Shown here: piece after piece, positions 1-13,308 of the stretch | Position numbering within the stretch: position 1 is the first letter of the stretch | Layout of the letters: each line of letters starts with the position of its first letter | NCBI GenBank assembly: GCA_018857735.1 | Contig: JABMCL010001551.1 | Coordinates: forward strand, 458,501-522,500 | Source: Alviniconcha marisindica | Lineage: Eukaryota > Mollusca > Gastropoda > Provannidae | Direction of reading: 5' to 3' | Length of the DNA stretch: 64,000 nucleotides | Translations under genes and position numbers: made by a program | Notes under the pieces: model-generated | Told to the model about the DNA's origin: nothing | Databases searched by the model: none | The model's input: only the letters and a program-made list of their open reading frames with translations

Positions 1-3000
1 TGTTCTTGGTTTGATGAAATTTGGGTATGCTGGTCTGTGGAGAGACTAGCATCATTCTGGCCCTTGTTGTAATGTCGCTTTGCAAAGGTTTTATTTTAGG
101 TCTGATCTGAATCAGTGAATGTGCAGGCTGTTCAGTTGTGAAGGCAAGGTAATGAATACTCTGCATTGTTAAAATATTTTTTTTAGCTGATCTCCAGTTT
201 TCTGCAATTTCTTTTTCTTCAGCTGAATTTGAGGAATGAAGAAATGAGTTTTATTACATGTTGGACATAATTTGTTTGTCCCATTTTAGTTGACAGAACA
301 GTAAAACTTCTGGTTTAGTATGGATCACAGTTGAGCTACTGGTGTGTGGTAAAAAGATAGCTTGTTATGAGTGATAGATTGATAGTGGCATCAGGTCCAG
401 TTGCTGTATGGTTCTAGGGATCGTCAGCTTGCATGTTGTCTGAATGGCTAGTACCGTAGTAGATATTTCATCTTTTTATCTTACTCACGTGCAACTCATT
501 TACCCTGTTTGAAACCTCCCTAAAGATTCGGCTTACAGCGAATGTGGCATTTTCATGCCAGTAAAAATCAGTCGGAGTTGAAATTCTTTCTTCAACCAGA
601 TCTGAATAAGTTTTCTGAATAAGACCCCCAACTTTCCCCTTTGCATTTGGACTTTGATGCCCTGCAGTAGTTCTTAACTTCAAGTGAATTTAACTGCGAT
701 TGCAACAGCAGTATACACTTGCATAGCTGAGACCTTATTCAGTTTGTTTGTACATGCTGACTCTGATTTTTTTTAAATAATTTTTTTAAGAGCTAGCCTA
801 TTTTTTCAGCAAACTAACATCAACCACTTTTGCTCCATATGCAGGTTTCTAAGTCTCATCACCTCTGCATACTTACCTAGAAATCCCTGTACAGATCTTT
901 GATTACCTGTCACTTCGCCCCTGATATGACCGATGTGGTTGGATGGGCATCAAAAGTCATTTGTTTGCCTACTTACCTGATCACTTTTACATTTGACACC
1001 ACTCAGAATTCTGATCTTGAATTGTACTTTCACTCCTACTTCGCTTACTACTGTACCTTATCCAGGTTTTAGTCTGGTGTGAATATAGATTTACATAACC
1101 TGATGGTAGATGTTAGGCTGATGTGGTGGGATGCATGTAGCGTGTCTTGCATTGTGTAGTAGGTATTATATATATTTATAGTGTGCATATTTTGCATGTA
1201 TCACCAAGACATTAATGTAATGCCAATAGACTTTTCATGTTGGTGAATGAACTGTTAGACAGCTTGGACTGAAAAGGAGTGCAAATGTGTTGGACTGAGT
1301 GTACTTGTTTGAGAAACATTACATGTAACTGCATGTATTTCATGTTCTCATTATGAATGAGTGCAAGAATGTTTAAGTAAATATCGCTTTTTATTTTAGC
1401 ATACTTTTCCTCTTTTTTTCTTCTTTTTTCTTTAGTGGGAGTTGGGGAGTTAAAGTAAACATGTTGCTTAATGTCCACAGAAACCGCAAGGCATAGGGAT
1501 AGGCAAGAGTTGGGAGGTGGGAGGTTCTCTGAGCTTTTAATCTAAACATTATCTCTTTTACTTATTTATATTTTTTATTTGTGTATTTTAAAAACAATTC
1601 TTCCAATAATTGATACATTTACATTTTCCTTCTTTTCTAATTATAAACAAATGGTGGACTGCATTTCTTGCTGTTTTGTTTTGATACGTCTGAATAGTAG
1701 TCTGTGACTGGATGACTGTCTTTGCCGAGTCGGGTTCAGTTGAAGTGCTGTGACATGGAAACTAGCGTTGGCATGCTGGCTTGTGATTTGTTAGCCCCGT
1801 CTCAGCAGCATCCCTTTGCATCAGACATTCACAACTGGATCTCTTTTTTTTTGAGTTTTGGAGGAATGTGTTTGTAACTGATTGCCCTGTACCTGTTTCG
1901 GTTTGCATTTCTGTCTTCATTTTTTTAATTTATTTTTTTATTGGGAATCATCTTGCACAAAATTCAGTAAACAAGCTTTTTATTTCTCTTCCCATTTATT
2001 TATTCTATTTTGGGGCCTGAAGCGTGAGGGAGTTGAAAGAGTGATTTAATAATGGAGGTATGGTGTTTGTGAGTGTTAAAATAGTCTGCTGGAAAAAGAA
2101 CTTTTTGAAAAATGGAATCTGGTCATGACTAGTTTTTTTTTGCGTCATCAGTATGCTGCAGGTTTCTTGACCATAAGATATGTGTGATGTTTTCAGTCTG
2201 CATGCTGGGCATTTTCGCTGCCAGGTTATATTACATGGCTGCTTTTTAATCAGATTCAGAGTCCTTGTGCTTGCATTCAGTCAGGGAATTTCCACTTTTC
2301 ACGAATATAGATCATCATGTTGCCTGGCATACTGCAGAGTAAAAGAAAGAAAGTCCTCCTGTTCTGACATGCTACGAAACCAATGCAAGGGTGTGGGCTG
2401 GCTCATGAAATCCTCAAATCCTGATGGAAAAGTGGGTAAATCAGAAAGTTCCTGAATTTAAATGATGCCAATTTTTCCCCGCTTCAAGTCAGATCCTCTT
2501 TTTCAAGTATTATTTGTAGGTGATCATGTTTAACTTTAAAGTTCACTTGCTTTCAGCCTGACAGAAACTGGCTAAATTAGCCATAGCAGTTCCAGACTTT
2601 TCATTATGGCTCCACGCCTTTTACAGGATTCCTGGCCCTTGACTACCAGTGCAGCCCCCTGAACTCCTAGCATCATTTCAGTTTAAAAAGTGTTTTTTAA
2701 GTGGCCAGCTTCCAGCCTTGCCAAACAGCATTCATGCTGGATGACTTACCATAGTGCTGATGTGTAATATGGTTCCACACTTGCTCTTTAGACCAGATGA
2801 TGCCACAGTTCCCTGGAGAAACAGATAATCAAATCTCATTACCATTTCTTGCAAGCCTGCTAGTGTGTCACCTTTGTGGATGAGAGAGTGAGAGCAAGAT
2901 GTTCATGAAGTTATGCACTTGTTAGTCATTTATTCAATGGAGTGAATGATGTTGAACATTGTTTTCGGAGTGTTGATATTTCATTTGAAACTTCCCGTGC

Positions 3001-4642
3001 AACTTGGTTTTATTGTGATATATAGAAAAGTACTGTTGCAGTTGTGTATGTGTACAGCTGTGTATGGCCAACATGAAAACAGACTATATATAGCTTGAAG
3101 ATGGTTGTCGATGCAGCTCTGTGTTGATATGTGGTAGACTAGCAAACAGAACATTGCTGCTCTGTGTTCTGTAAATGTCTTCTTGTGAGTTTGAGGCAGA
3201 CACAACGTTGTTTTTTTGTGATCTCCTGGTTTTGTCTTTCTCGCTTTTTTGTATCCTGACATGTTGGACTTCTGTTTTAGTTCTAGGTTTGGCTTTTTTT
3301 ACTAATTTTTTGTTTGTTTTTGTTTTCATTTTCATTTTATGGGAAACTGTTTGTTCCCTACTTTGTAAAGTGTACATTTTGTTACATTTGATTTTCTTTT
3401 TTCTTTTTTCTTTTTTCTTTTTTTTGATGGGGGGGAGGGTCACTTCACCTGTATTCCTATAAAAAGGCAATCAGCATTCCGAAAGTCATTTTAAAAATTG
3501 TTTTCTGACTTTGTTTCATTGTTCATGCCATGATTTGTGTACCATTATAGTATGGCTTTGGTTGTATATATATATAAAGCTGTGCATCTCCTTTTTTTCC
3601 CCAAAGGGAGGCTGGGGATGTCTGATGCCTCACCCCTGTCTGGAATCTCAGGGCTGTCAGTTGATTCCCCTTTCCTGTCTCCATTTTGATTTTCTGCCTT
3701 GTCCTCTTGCTCTTTCTGTCTTGTCATTTTTCTGCTAATGGTTCATTCTTCTAAGTTTTTGCCAGAAAACTTAAACATTTTTTAGTAAGGCTTTTTTGTA
3801 TGGCTCTTGTTGAGCAGCTAGGAGATAATAGTTGGTGGGTAGTATGTGCAGCTTGCTGCCATATGGCATTGGTATTTGCCATTACACATTTTTATAACTT
3901 TAAAAAAAATATGATTTTTTTCTGTCCATTCTTTTCTTCTTTAATCTGGTATCAATAAATTAGACAGAATGGTTGATGATACCAGCATGTCCTTGTCTTA
4001 TGTACTCTTTAACAAGGGTTATATTGAAGGGACTAACTTTGAAAAAAATTGTTTGCTGTTTGCGTATGTATATTTTGATTTATCTTTGCGTAGGGACTGG
4101 TTTTGTGGAGTGACTGGAGAAAAGATTTATATTATGAGAAGAGTTTTGAAATGTGAATTTGCTTATGACAGAGTTCGATTGTCCTGAGGTGACCCTGTGC
4201 GTTTTTTACAGGACATTTCAATCCAATTACTAACTATTTAACTAACTTTCTTTTTATAGTATTATGATGTAATTGTGATTATTAGCTCTGTTTGAGGGCA
4301 TGGTGAAATTACAGTATATATTGCTTACATTTTTTCGTCTGAAGGGGTTAGGTTTTGTTTGCTTTGAGCTCACACATTTTTGCAATGTTCCTTGTCCGAG
4401 AGTTGTGTGAATGCATTTCTTCTTTCTTCTTCAGTTTTTTGTTTTTGTTTTTTTGTTTTTGGTCTTGAACTGCTGGAGGAAGAATCTAAAACAAGGTGAC
4501 TTGGCGCCTGCATTCAGAAGAAGACAGAAAAAATCAAAACAGTTTAAAATATGAAGATATTTAATTCAGGCCGGACAAAACAGCGTGTCAACAGACATTA
4601 TTACTGAACTCGCCATTTGGGGAAGAAACCTGGCATTTTGTA

Positions 4643-4811
4643 GAACTTGCATGGCTATTTGATTTATGGGATAGTTGAACTTGCATGGCTATTTGATTTG
4701 TGGGATGGTCGAACTTGCATGGCTATTTGATTCGTGGGATAGTCGAACTTGCATGGCTATTTGATTCATAGGATAGCGAACTTGCGTGGCTATGTGATTT
4801 GTGGGATAGTC
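4643..4811 (+). repeat. 34-bp tandem repeat, five units
   Basis: Five successive copies beginning GAACTTGCATGGCTATTTGA and ending in a GGGATAGTC-like motif, with a few substitutions each; the fourth unit is one base short. Confidence 0.85.
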
Positions 4812-5343
4812 AGTACCCAGTGGTGTTGGCTGTTTGAGCACCACTGTTCAGTATTTGCAGCAGGGCATTGAAACATAGATTGCATTGATAGTCGGATAAC
4901 AGATTACAACAGTTTTGCAATATATATAAGCTGTGGATTTTAAGGTTGTTTGGAAAAATCACTTCTGCAAGGAAACTGTTAATGTCTTCTAATATATAGA
5001 TTTAGTTTTTCCCCATTAGTCTTCCCTTTTTGTTAATATTCTTGGCTTTGAGGGATGCTGCAAATGTTGTGTAGGTTTTCTCCAGGGCAGTTTTTTTTTT
5101 TTTTTTTTTTCACTCATTGCTGCAGGTGTGTGTCAAGATTGATTTGTGTCTGTTTCACCCTCCCCAGTGGAGGAGGGTTTGCAATGGGTTCACTCACACT
5201 GTACGTAGCCCCCTGTGTGCAGTGCTGTAGAGAGGTGGAGGTGGCTGTCATTATTGTATCAGTATGCACTGTAGACTACTATCGTGTTGTGCTCTTTATC
5301 TCATTACCTCTCGTTGTTGTGCATATTTCATCGTGATAAACCC

Positions 5344-5349
5344 AATAAA
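5344..5349 (+). terminator. Polyadenylation signal AATAAA with GT-rich downstream element
   Basis: AATAAA followed about 20 bases later by tgtgtgtgtgtgtgag, the classic cleavage-site arrangement. It would end a + strand transcript entering from the left of the window. Confidence 0.4.
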
Positions 5350-5370
5350 ATTACCACTGCCTGAAGTTTA

Positions 5371-6214
5371 TGTGTGTGTGTGTGTGAGAGAGAGAGGAAG
5401 AGAGTGTATGTTCAGTTTGAGCAAGAAGGCAAGAAAAATACTGAATGCAAAAGAGTTAGAAGAACTGTTAAAAAAAAAAAAAAAAAAGTTACCCTGTCTT
5501 GAATTGGAATCAAACCAATACCTTCACTATATATCATCACGTAAATGCACAACATTGCAATAAAAAGCAGTATCTCGGTGTCACAACAGTGCCGAATGAT
5601 TTGGGTGCGTTTGTATCAATTATTAATTATAGAACCTGGGGTAAATGTTTGAAATAATTGTCTGTGTAAATTGTAATATAACTTTAATGTGGCATAAAGT
5701 GAATGCTTTATCATGAGCGGCAGGCATCAAGTCACAGCAGTGACCAGAACTTGGATTCTCAGAGCAACTGATTAAGCGGATGAACAGCAGTGTGAGCCAC
5801 TGTATTGTTTCGTTAATTGTGAGTGGCCGAGTCACAAAACAGTATTGATAAATTGGCCACAACTTTGTTGAATGAACGTTAAACTTTACAGCATATATAT
5901 TACACACACACACCGTATTATTACACAGTGCCTATTGTGTCTCGTCCACAATGGGAGGGGTCAGCAGCCGCAGAGCGGTAACAAGAACAACAACTACAGT
6001 ACTCTCCTTATTGGCCCAATGCAGCCATGGTTATCTCTCTTGAAGTCCTCTCTAGAAATTCGAGGCTGTCGCCAGACTTGTCAGTCGACCCTTCTGACTT
6101 TGCTGTATCTTCTCGAGGCTCCTACCCTTCGCTGCAGCTAGAAGACTGCAACCATTACAGTGTTTTCAGCACCAATCAGTCACTTAACAAGTCAGTGAAA
6201 TTATCGAGCCGGCT
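5371..6214. other. Intergenic, no gene seen
   Basis: Contains an A17 run at 5470 and ordinary unique-looking sequence. Open frames here show no family resemblance. Confidence 0.4.
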
Positions 6215-6245
6215 GTGCACACACACACACACACTGACACACCAG

Positions 6246-6295
<50 letters not shown>

Positions 6296-6406
6296 GGCAC
6301 ACTCAGTACACACGACTCACACACACACACACACTCAGTACACATGATTCACACACACACACACACACTCAGTACACATGATTCACATTCACACACACAC
6401 ACACCG
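6215..6406 (+). repeat. (CA)n microsatellite with higher-order unit
   Basis: (CA)n and (CT)n tracts, then three to four copies of a unit made of ACTCAGTACACATGATTCAC plus a (CA)n run. Confidence 0.85.
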
Positions 6407-6620
6407 TCAATGAAGTTAGCCTGTGAAGGGTCCAGCTGCACAGGCTAATCTGCCGTTCAGTGACTACTCAAAGGTCAAGAAGGACTTTTGCCACACTTCG
6501 TCTGCGAAGCCGTGAATCCACCTGTCCACGCTAGTTGACACGTGACTGCTGGGTGAACACCGGCCGTGGGACGCCTCTCAGCCAAGGTGGGCCAGGTGAC
6601 AAAACTAAAAAAGAAGAAAG

Positions 6621-6625
<5 letters not shown>

Positions 6626-6654
<29 letters not shown>
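6626..6654 (+). repeat. Poly-G run, 29 bases
   Basis: Uninterrupted G run following a purine tract (gaaagaaagag). It is one of at least eight G or C runs of 17-35 bases in the window. Confidence 0.9.
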
Positions 6655-6894
6655 AACTGAGGTAGGGGAAAAAATCGGTGTCCTCCACTGCCTCGAAAAG
6701 ACCCAGATTGGCCCATCCGTAAAGCTAGTAAGCTGAGGGCCTGGGATCGGCATCTGCTTCGGCTCACCTCAGTTTCTGTTCAGTCAAAAGCGGTAGCACA
6801 TCGTCCGTTGTGACTTTGCCCCTGACATTAATTAACAGAACATTAATTTAAGGAAACATTAAATGACTGTGTTGGCCAGGAGCATTGTTCCTCT

Positions 6895-7212
6895 AAGTAA
6901 TCATGTGCTTAACGTCCACAGAAACCGTACGGCTTATTAGGGACGGGGAGAAGGGGGGATGGGGTTATGGAGGTGAGGGGATAGGGAGACTATAATAGCG
7001 AGTCTACAATGTCACCACCAGAATGACGCCTGCATTAAGATGGGCAGTGAAGAGAGCCATTTTAATCAGTGTTTCATTAACTATGAGGGACAAAGTCACA
7101 AGACAGTGTCCAGAGACGACAATTTTTTAAGAGAAAGGAGAACCGAAGCGGATTCGAACCGAGATCCCTCTGCTTACCAGCCTAACGCCTTACCGCTAGG
7201 CCAAACCGGCTC
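6895..7212 (-). mobile_element. tRNA-derived SINE (family 1), full length
   Basis: Read on the minus strand, the element starts with a tRNA-like head holding an A box TGGCCTAGCGG (7193-7203) and B box GGTTCGAATCC (7150-7160). The body includes GACTTTGTCCCTCATAGTTA-type sequence, and the conserved tail GTCCCTAATAAGCC...GTGGACGTTAAGCAC ends in a short TTACTT-like stretch. At least six further copies or parts lie in the window. The head is too degenerate beyond the promoter boxes to be a working tRNA. Confidence 0.88.
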
Positions 7213-7537
7213 ACCATCCCCAACCGGTTCCCCATCCCCAACCGTTGATTTATATGATCAATTCGGAACAGGCTTGGCCAAGTACTAGGTAACACTGCGG
7301 CAACTGCCGGACTGAGTTGTTGATGCTACTCAGTGAGTTTGTCTTTCTCATCACAAGAGGAAGAGAGGTTTTTGATACGCTTAGTGGTAACAGCCGCATA
7401 GAATGAAATATTGCGTGGCAGAGAAATTATCAAGCGCAGTATGAATTAAGTGCCTGTTGCGAAAAGTATAAATATCTCGATCCAGTAACATGTGTCTCCT
7501 TTTTTTTCTTTCTTTTTTTTTGTGTGGTTGTGGTTGT

Positions 7538-7768
7538 GGTTTGTGGAAACTGTCTTGTGACTTTGTCCATCACTTTCTACTGAAACATTAAAATGGCTCT
7601 CATCGCTGTCCATCTTAATGCAGGAATCATTCTGGTGGTGACAGTGTAGCGATAGGTATATAATCTCCCTCTTCCCCCACCTCCATACCCACTTCCCCCC
7701 ATTCTCTCCGTCCCTAATAAGCCTTGCGGTTTCTGTGGACGTTAAGCACCATGTTTACTTACTTACAT
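7538..7768 (+). mobile_element. SINE family 1, 5'-truncated, sense
   Basis: Body and tail of the same SINE without the tRNA head, ending GGACGTTAAGCACCATGTTT and ACTTACTTACATG. Confidence 0.85.
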
Positions 7769-7979
7769 GTATCTCAGTTTGTACCTGGCCTACCCGTTCC
7801 TACTGAGCCGCCGCCTCGCTTGACAAGACTTGAAAAGGTGAAAAGTTGAAAAGTTTGGTCCTTTTGATAATAATATGATAAATGCACTTCTGTTGCTCTC
7901 AATTCGGCTTTGGGATGGTGTGAGGCTTAAAGCGCTACTGACATGAACGACCGAGAAACAACAAAACACTGAGGAAAAC

Positions 7980-7980
<1 letters not shown>

Positions 7981-8050
<70 letters not shown>

Positions 8051-8136
8051 ACGTGCGTGCGTGCGTGCGTGTGTGTGTGTGTGTGAATGTGTGCGTGCGT
8101 GTGTGGTGTGTGTGTGTCTGTGTGTGTGTGCGTGTC

Positions 8137-8163
<27 letters not shown>
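7981..8163 (+). repeat. (GT)n microsatellite with (GTGC) variants and short (GA)n
   Basis: Pure (GT)n to about 8044, then GTGC and GTGA interruptions and a (GA)n end. Confidence 0.9.
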
Positions 8164-8167
<4 letters not shown>

Positions 8168-9183
8168 GGAGAGCCAGATCCAGACAGACAGACAGACAGA
8201 AGCCTAAATATTGGTTAAAGTTACTAAAGTACACAACCTCATTTACAATTCACACAACTTAAGTTCTCTCTGTATACCTCACTCTCGGCACGCGTGTCAT
8301 ACGCACACACTTTCTCTACATGGGCTCTTCCCTCCCCCTCCCTCCCCGCCGACTAATCACCTGTGAAAACGTCAGCAGCCTATTAAACAAAACAAAACAA
8401 CAACAAAAACTCACGCACAGTAGATAGGAGTAAAGAGAAGGGGTCTGAGAGGTTTTGAAATGTGAGAGAGAACTTACAGTGGCTAGTTTTTACCATACTT
8501 ATCATCTTCCTTTCCAGGCTCTTCGCTACCTCCCACTACCTTAATTCTGTCCGACGGTTAAACTAGTACTGTAGTAGCCGCCCATGAAGTATGACAGAGC
8601 GCAGGCCTGGGCCGGAGTGTCGAGTTGTCCTTCACACACCTTGCCGTTATAATGTCACGCAGCCGGAAAAGGTGAAGGGGGAAGGGCGTTTCAGTCAGTT
8701 TCATGCGTGCGTTTGGCTGTCTACACACATACGAGGTGTACTCTGAACGTTTCGTGACTGTCTTGGAGCACCTGCCTGGCAGGGTGATGTCAGAAATGAA
8801 ATACAAGGATACAAGAGAATAAAGATATTTATTCGCCAATGACATTAAATTTGTGCACAGTCACTGATGTAATTGTATACAATAAGATTACATCAGTGAC
8901 TGTACAAACTTTTTTCAAAATACACATTAACTTGTTGATCAAACACCCCTGGAAGTATATGACCATTCGATCTTTGCTTTGGCGGCCCTGGTGCTTCAGA
9001 GGCCGGCGTGGTCACAGTCATGATTTATTATTACTTCATGAACTGAACAGGAATTTAACGAATGAATTTGATGGCTACGTTTAATAAGCATACTCAATGC
9101 AGACTGCCCATGCCAGACAGCACCAGCAAAAATGCTGCAAGTTTTGGCCCCATGGAGCTGCGCTGTCACGTGGGGCAACTTGA
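8164..9183. other. Intergenic, no gene seen
   Basis: No exon-like sequence. Its one notable structure is the hairpin at 8850-8908. Confidence 0.4.
8850..8908 (+). repeat. Perfect 17-bp inverted repeat (hairpin)
   Basis: Arms ACAGTCACTGATGTAAT (8857-8873) and its exact reverse complement (8887-8903) around a 13-base loop. After a two-base bulge, TTTGT/ACAAA extends the stem by five pairs. Confidence 0.85.
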
Positions 9184-9187
9184 GTAA

Positions 9188-9482
9188 AATAAGTAAACAT
9201 GGTGCTTAACGTCCACAGAAACCACAAGGCTTATAAGGGACGGGGAGAAGGGGGGGAAAGGGGTATGGGGGTGGGGGGAGAAGGAGATTATATACCTATC
9301 GCTACACTGTCACCACCAGAATGATTCCTGCATTAAGGTGGGCAGCGATGAGAGCCATTTTAATGTTTCATAAATGAGGGACAAAGTCACAAGACAATGT
9401 CCACAGACCACAACTTTTGAAGAGAAAGGAGAACCGAAGCAGATTCGAACCGAGGTCCCTCTGCTTACCAGCCTAACGCCTA
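9188..9482 (-). mobile_element. SINE family 1, nearly full length
   Basis: Tail at 9191-9240 and B box (minus GGTTCGAATCT) at 9441-9451. The A-box end is rearranged and runs into a copy of the 165-bp repeat. Confidence 0.85.
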
Positions 9483-9529
9483 ACGGTCGAGGTGACCAAC
9501 CTGGGCTCCCGGTCCCTATGATGATGAAG

Positions 9530-9692
9530 TGATGCTTTATGTCCTCAAATGTCAGTTGACATATTAGGGACAAGTTGTGACCAATGCCGAGGCACGGTTC
9601 AATAATTCTTTACGTCCACGGAAACCAGAAGGCTCGTTAGGACGGACAGCTCAGGACGGCCACCTCGACTCTCACACAGCTCCTGAACTATG
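9530..9692 (+). repeat. 165-bp dispersed repeat (family B), plus orientation
   Basis: Two GTCC...GGAC modules: one with TCAGTTGACATATTAGGGAC, the other with CCACGGAAACCAGAAGGCTC, then a stretch ending CAGCTCCTGAACTATG. Near-identical copies occur at 16940, 17883, 18069 and 18862. Confidence 0.88.
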
Positions 9693-9912
9693 CCCCGGTC
9701 CCTAATAAGCCTGATGGTTTATATGGACGTGAAGCAACATTGAATTGAAATCCAAACCATCGGACCGACCTAAATTTAAGAAGGGCCAGGACGGAGACTC
9801 AGCCTTGTCTCAGAGCTCAGGAGCTGTGTGAAAGTCGAGGTGGCCGTCCTGGGCCCTCCGTCCCTAATAAGCCTTATGGTTTCTGTGGACGCCGTAAAGC
9901 AACATTTAAAGA
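9693..9912 (+). repeat. Fragments of SINE tail and family B
   Basis: Two tails (GGTCCCTAATAAGCCTGATG at about 9699 and CCGTCCCTAATAAGCCTTAT at about 9860). The second is preceded by the GAGCTGTGTGAAAGTCGAGG part of family B in reverse. Confidence 0.75.
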
Positions 9913-10860
9913 AGAACAGCCTTGAAGACGAGACCCAGACTGACCGTCCTATCGCCCAGTGCTGCTACCACCATGGACCTAATAGGGTATATAGATCCAT
10001 GGCTACCACACTCTCCAAGCCTCTCCAAACCTCGCCTTCCGGCGCCTTCCCCCCCCCACCCATTCCCCTCAACCCCCACTTTTGTTTTTTGTTGTTGTTG
10101 CTTTGTTTGCCAAGCCCCCATGGAGCCGGCTTCTCGTGCCGGGGGTGTTTAAACTAAGTTGCTCCACCCCTTTCACTCCTTTCTTGCGTCTAGTTTCTCT
10201 CTACCTGCCCTTTCACCTATATTTCGTTCCAAAAACTCTCCACACAATACAACTAGGAGATAAACCTAAATTTTGTTGTTAGCCCTGATATAACCCTTTG
10301 TGGTTGACTGGGCTCAAAGCACTAACTAACTTTGTTTGCCAAGCACATCATTGTGGGTCTTTTATTCAGAACAGCATCCGTCCATTACAATATACTTTTC
10401 ATTCACTCGCTCTCCCTCTTCCCGCAACTCTTAGGCCGGATCTCAGTCCCCGCCAGTACCTGTTCGGAGACAACTCGGCGTTAAACGAGTTTGATTAACC
10501 AAGCAACCAACGAACAGCCCGGGCCAGTATCGTCTCAGTCAAATCTTTCAGATGGCCCCTCACACAGCGGCGCCGCAAAGAGTGACGCAATCGTGTGCGC
10601 GCGTCATTCAGTGGTGCAGAACAATCCAACCCAAAGGTCAGTCAGCGTCCGCTGTACCAGTGAAGCGTGTCGGTGGACTGGAGGGGCTCAGCTGCTGAAT
10701 AGACTGTTCGGGCTGACAGTGAATGATGACACGTCACTGACTTTAACAGCAGAAAGACCCACTACCTGTGTGAGAGTGATGTTGAATGAAGTGTTGTAGT
10801 GTGTTATGTAAAGTAGGGTTCTCTGTGCTCTAGGTTGCACCATACCCCCTCCCCCCCCCT
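9913..10860. other. Intergenic, no gene seen
   Basis: C-rich and T-rich low-complexity stretches near 10040-10100 and a phrase GGCTCAAAGCACTAACTAAC (about 10311) that looks like another retroposon tail. No exon recognised. Confidence 0.35.
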
Positions 10861-11021
<161 letters not shown>

Positions 11022-11024
11022 GAC

Positions 11025-11100
11025 TGATTGATTATGATTGATTGATTAAACTTTATTTCTCAACGGTGAAGATATTAGGACAAAGGCCGACTCACATATC
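11025..11100 (-). mobile_element. Possible LINE/SINE 3' end fragment
   Basis: On the minus strand: GTCCTAATATCTTCACCGTT, then AAATAAAGTTTAATCAATCA. An AATAAA-like box followed by an (AATC)n tail is typical of 3' ends of animal non-LTR elements. No coding part is present. Confidence 0.4.
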
Positions 11101-11232
11101 TGCCGTTGCTACAGTACTACTAATAACCAAGACATTCACAGTGAAATATTATGATAGAAGGATATAGACAAATAGAACATCAATAATAATAATAAACGAG
11201 ACAGCGACCGCAACGGAAATGATAAAAAATAA

Positions 11233-12126
<894 letters not shown>

Positions 12127-12315
12127 AAACACATAAAAGGTGAAAAAGAACGCTATTTATTATGACAAAACACAACATGCGAATTTTCCGAGTAAGCCCC
12201 TTTTTTCAAGCTACAAAACAACACTTAAATATTTATATGACGTAAAAATGAAATGGCACAGAAGAGTGCGACAAGTAAAGGGGACGACGGCGCGGGGGGG
12301 TGAGGGGTTGGGGAT

Positions 12316-12352
<37 letters not shown>

Positions 12353-12410
12353 CGTGTGTTGTGTTTTGTCGTAATAATGAATAGCGTTCTTTTTCACCTT
12401 TTATGTGTTT
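12127..12410. mobile_element. Foldback (MITE-like) element with 57-bp inverted arms around a G35 run
   Basis: Left arm from AAACACATAAAAGGTGAAAA (12127) to about 12183; right arm 12351-12410 is its reverse complement with a few substitutions and a short length difference. A 35-base poly-G run (12316-12350) sits next to the right arm. No clear target-site duplication was seen. Confidence 0.75.
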
Positions 12411-13052
12411 GGATCTTCTTTTAGAACGCTAGCAGTCATTCTTGTTTCAGATTATTTCGTGTTTACCTTTCTGTTTGACTGATTCTCTCTGAGAGCCTAC
12501 TCGTTGAATGAGTTGCATCAGCAGCACAGAAAGGGTTAAAGAGAGAACCTTCGACCACTTTGGGTTCTCTGGAGACTGACAGGACCCGTTGACTTCTCCA
12601 TGCGCGGCACACTGCCGCTGGCCGGAACTTCATCATGCAGTTCAACAGAATTAAACGGAAAGAAGAACAAACTACATAATACAGCACGACAGGCAGAAAA
12701 TCAGAATGACAAAATTTCTGGCAGTAGGCAAAGCATGCGAGGCTTTATTCTGAGTTAATTCAAGCGTAACCTGAGAGGGAATCATTGCTGGCTCTGGATT
12801 CTCATAACCTATAAATGTATGCGCCCGTGGTACATGGCCGTTATGACTGAGGTGGCACGCGAATCAAAAAAGAAAAATAGAAAAAAGAAAAGAAAAAAAA
12901 GGTATGTCAACTCTACCAAGGTCACATCCTCTGTATCATTTCAGTCCATATCAGCACGGGATCGTAGGTAAGACAGCTATGACTCAAACTCGGGAAGGTT
13001 ACGCAGAGACAGTGGATGAGTCTTTTTTCTATCCTTCTAAGCTTCATCACAT
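12411..13052. other. Intergenic, no gene seen
   Basis: No exon-like or repeat structure recognised apart from an A-rich purine tract near 12868-12900. Confidence 0.35.
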
Positions 13053-13142
13053 CTAAACGCCCCAAAAGGCTCAAAACAACGCTGATTTTAATTAGACAAC
13101 TCAAATCATAAGCAAAATTTTCAGTGGAAACTCCTTTTTCAA

Positions 13143-13229
<87 letters not shown>

Positions 13230-13308
13230 AACGCACAAAAAGGCTGCAAGGAACGCTGACTTTAATCAGGCACCTCAAAACAAGAGCAAATTTTCAGTGG
13301 AAACTCCT
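13053..13308 (+). repeat. 80-bp direct duplication flanking a (CT)n microsatellite
   Basis: Copy 1 at 13053-13134 and copy 2 at 13226-13308 share CTAAACGC...AAAAGGCT and end TTTTCAGTGGAAACTCC. Between them is (CT)n at 13148-13227. Confidence 0.82.

Larger units (their letters stand above)
1..5370 (+). other. T-rich region without exons, probable 3' UTR or 3' end of an upstream gene
   Basis: No recognisable protein domain or splice-consistent exon was found on either strand. The + strand is visibly T-rich with long T and GT tracts, like the Ly6-like gene's 3' UTR. AATAAA occurs at 3954 and 5344, the latter followed directly by a (TG)n tract. A degenerate SINE-tail fragment at 1450-1500 (rev) and a 34-bp tandem repeat at 4643-4811 lie inside. 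Confidence 0.35.

Noticed and set aside
7145..7212. tRNA gene on the minus strand
   Set aside because: tRNA-like head of SINE family 1; the same head occurs at 9441-9482 and 17385-17445 attached to the same body.
7935..8262. Cys/Val and Thr/His repeat peptides on both strands
   Set aside because: Translations of a (GT)n microsatellite. The same holds for Arg/Glu and Ser/Leu peptides over the (GA)n tracts at 11.2, 13.2, 15.5, 16.3, 19.5 and 45.1 kb.
9828..10157. 109-codon open frame
   Set aside because: Begins inside family B/SINE tail sequence and continues into low-complexity C-rich sequence; no family resemblance.
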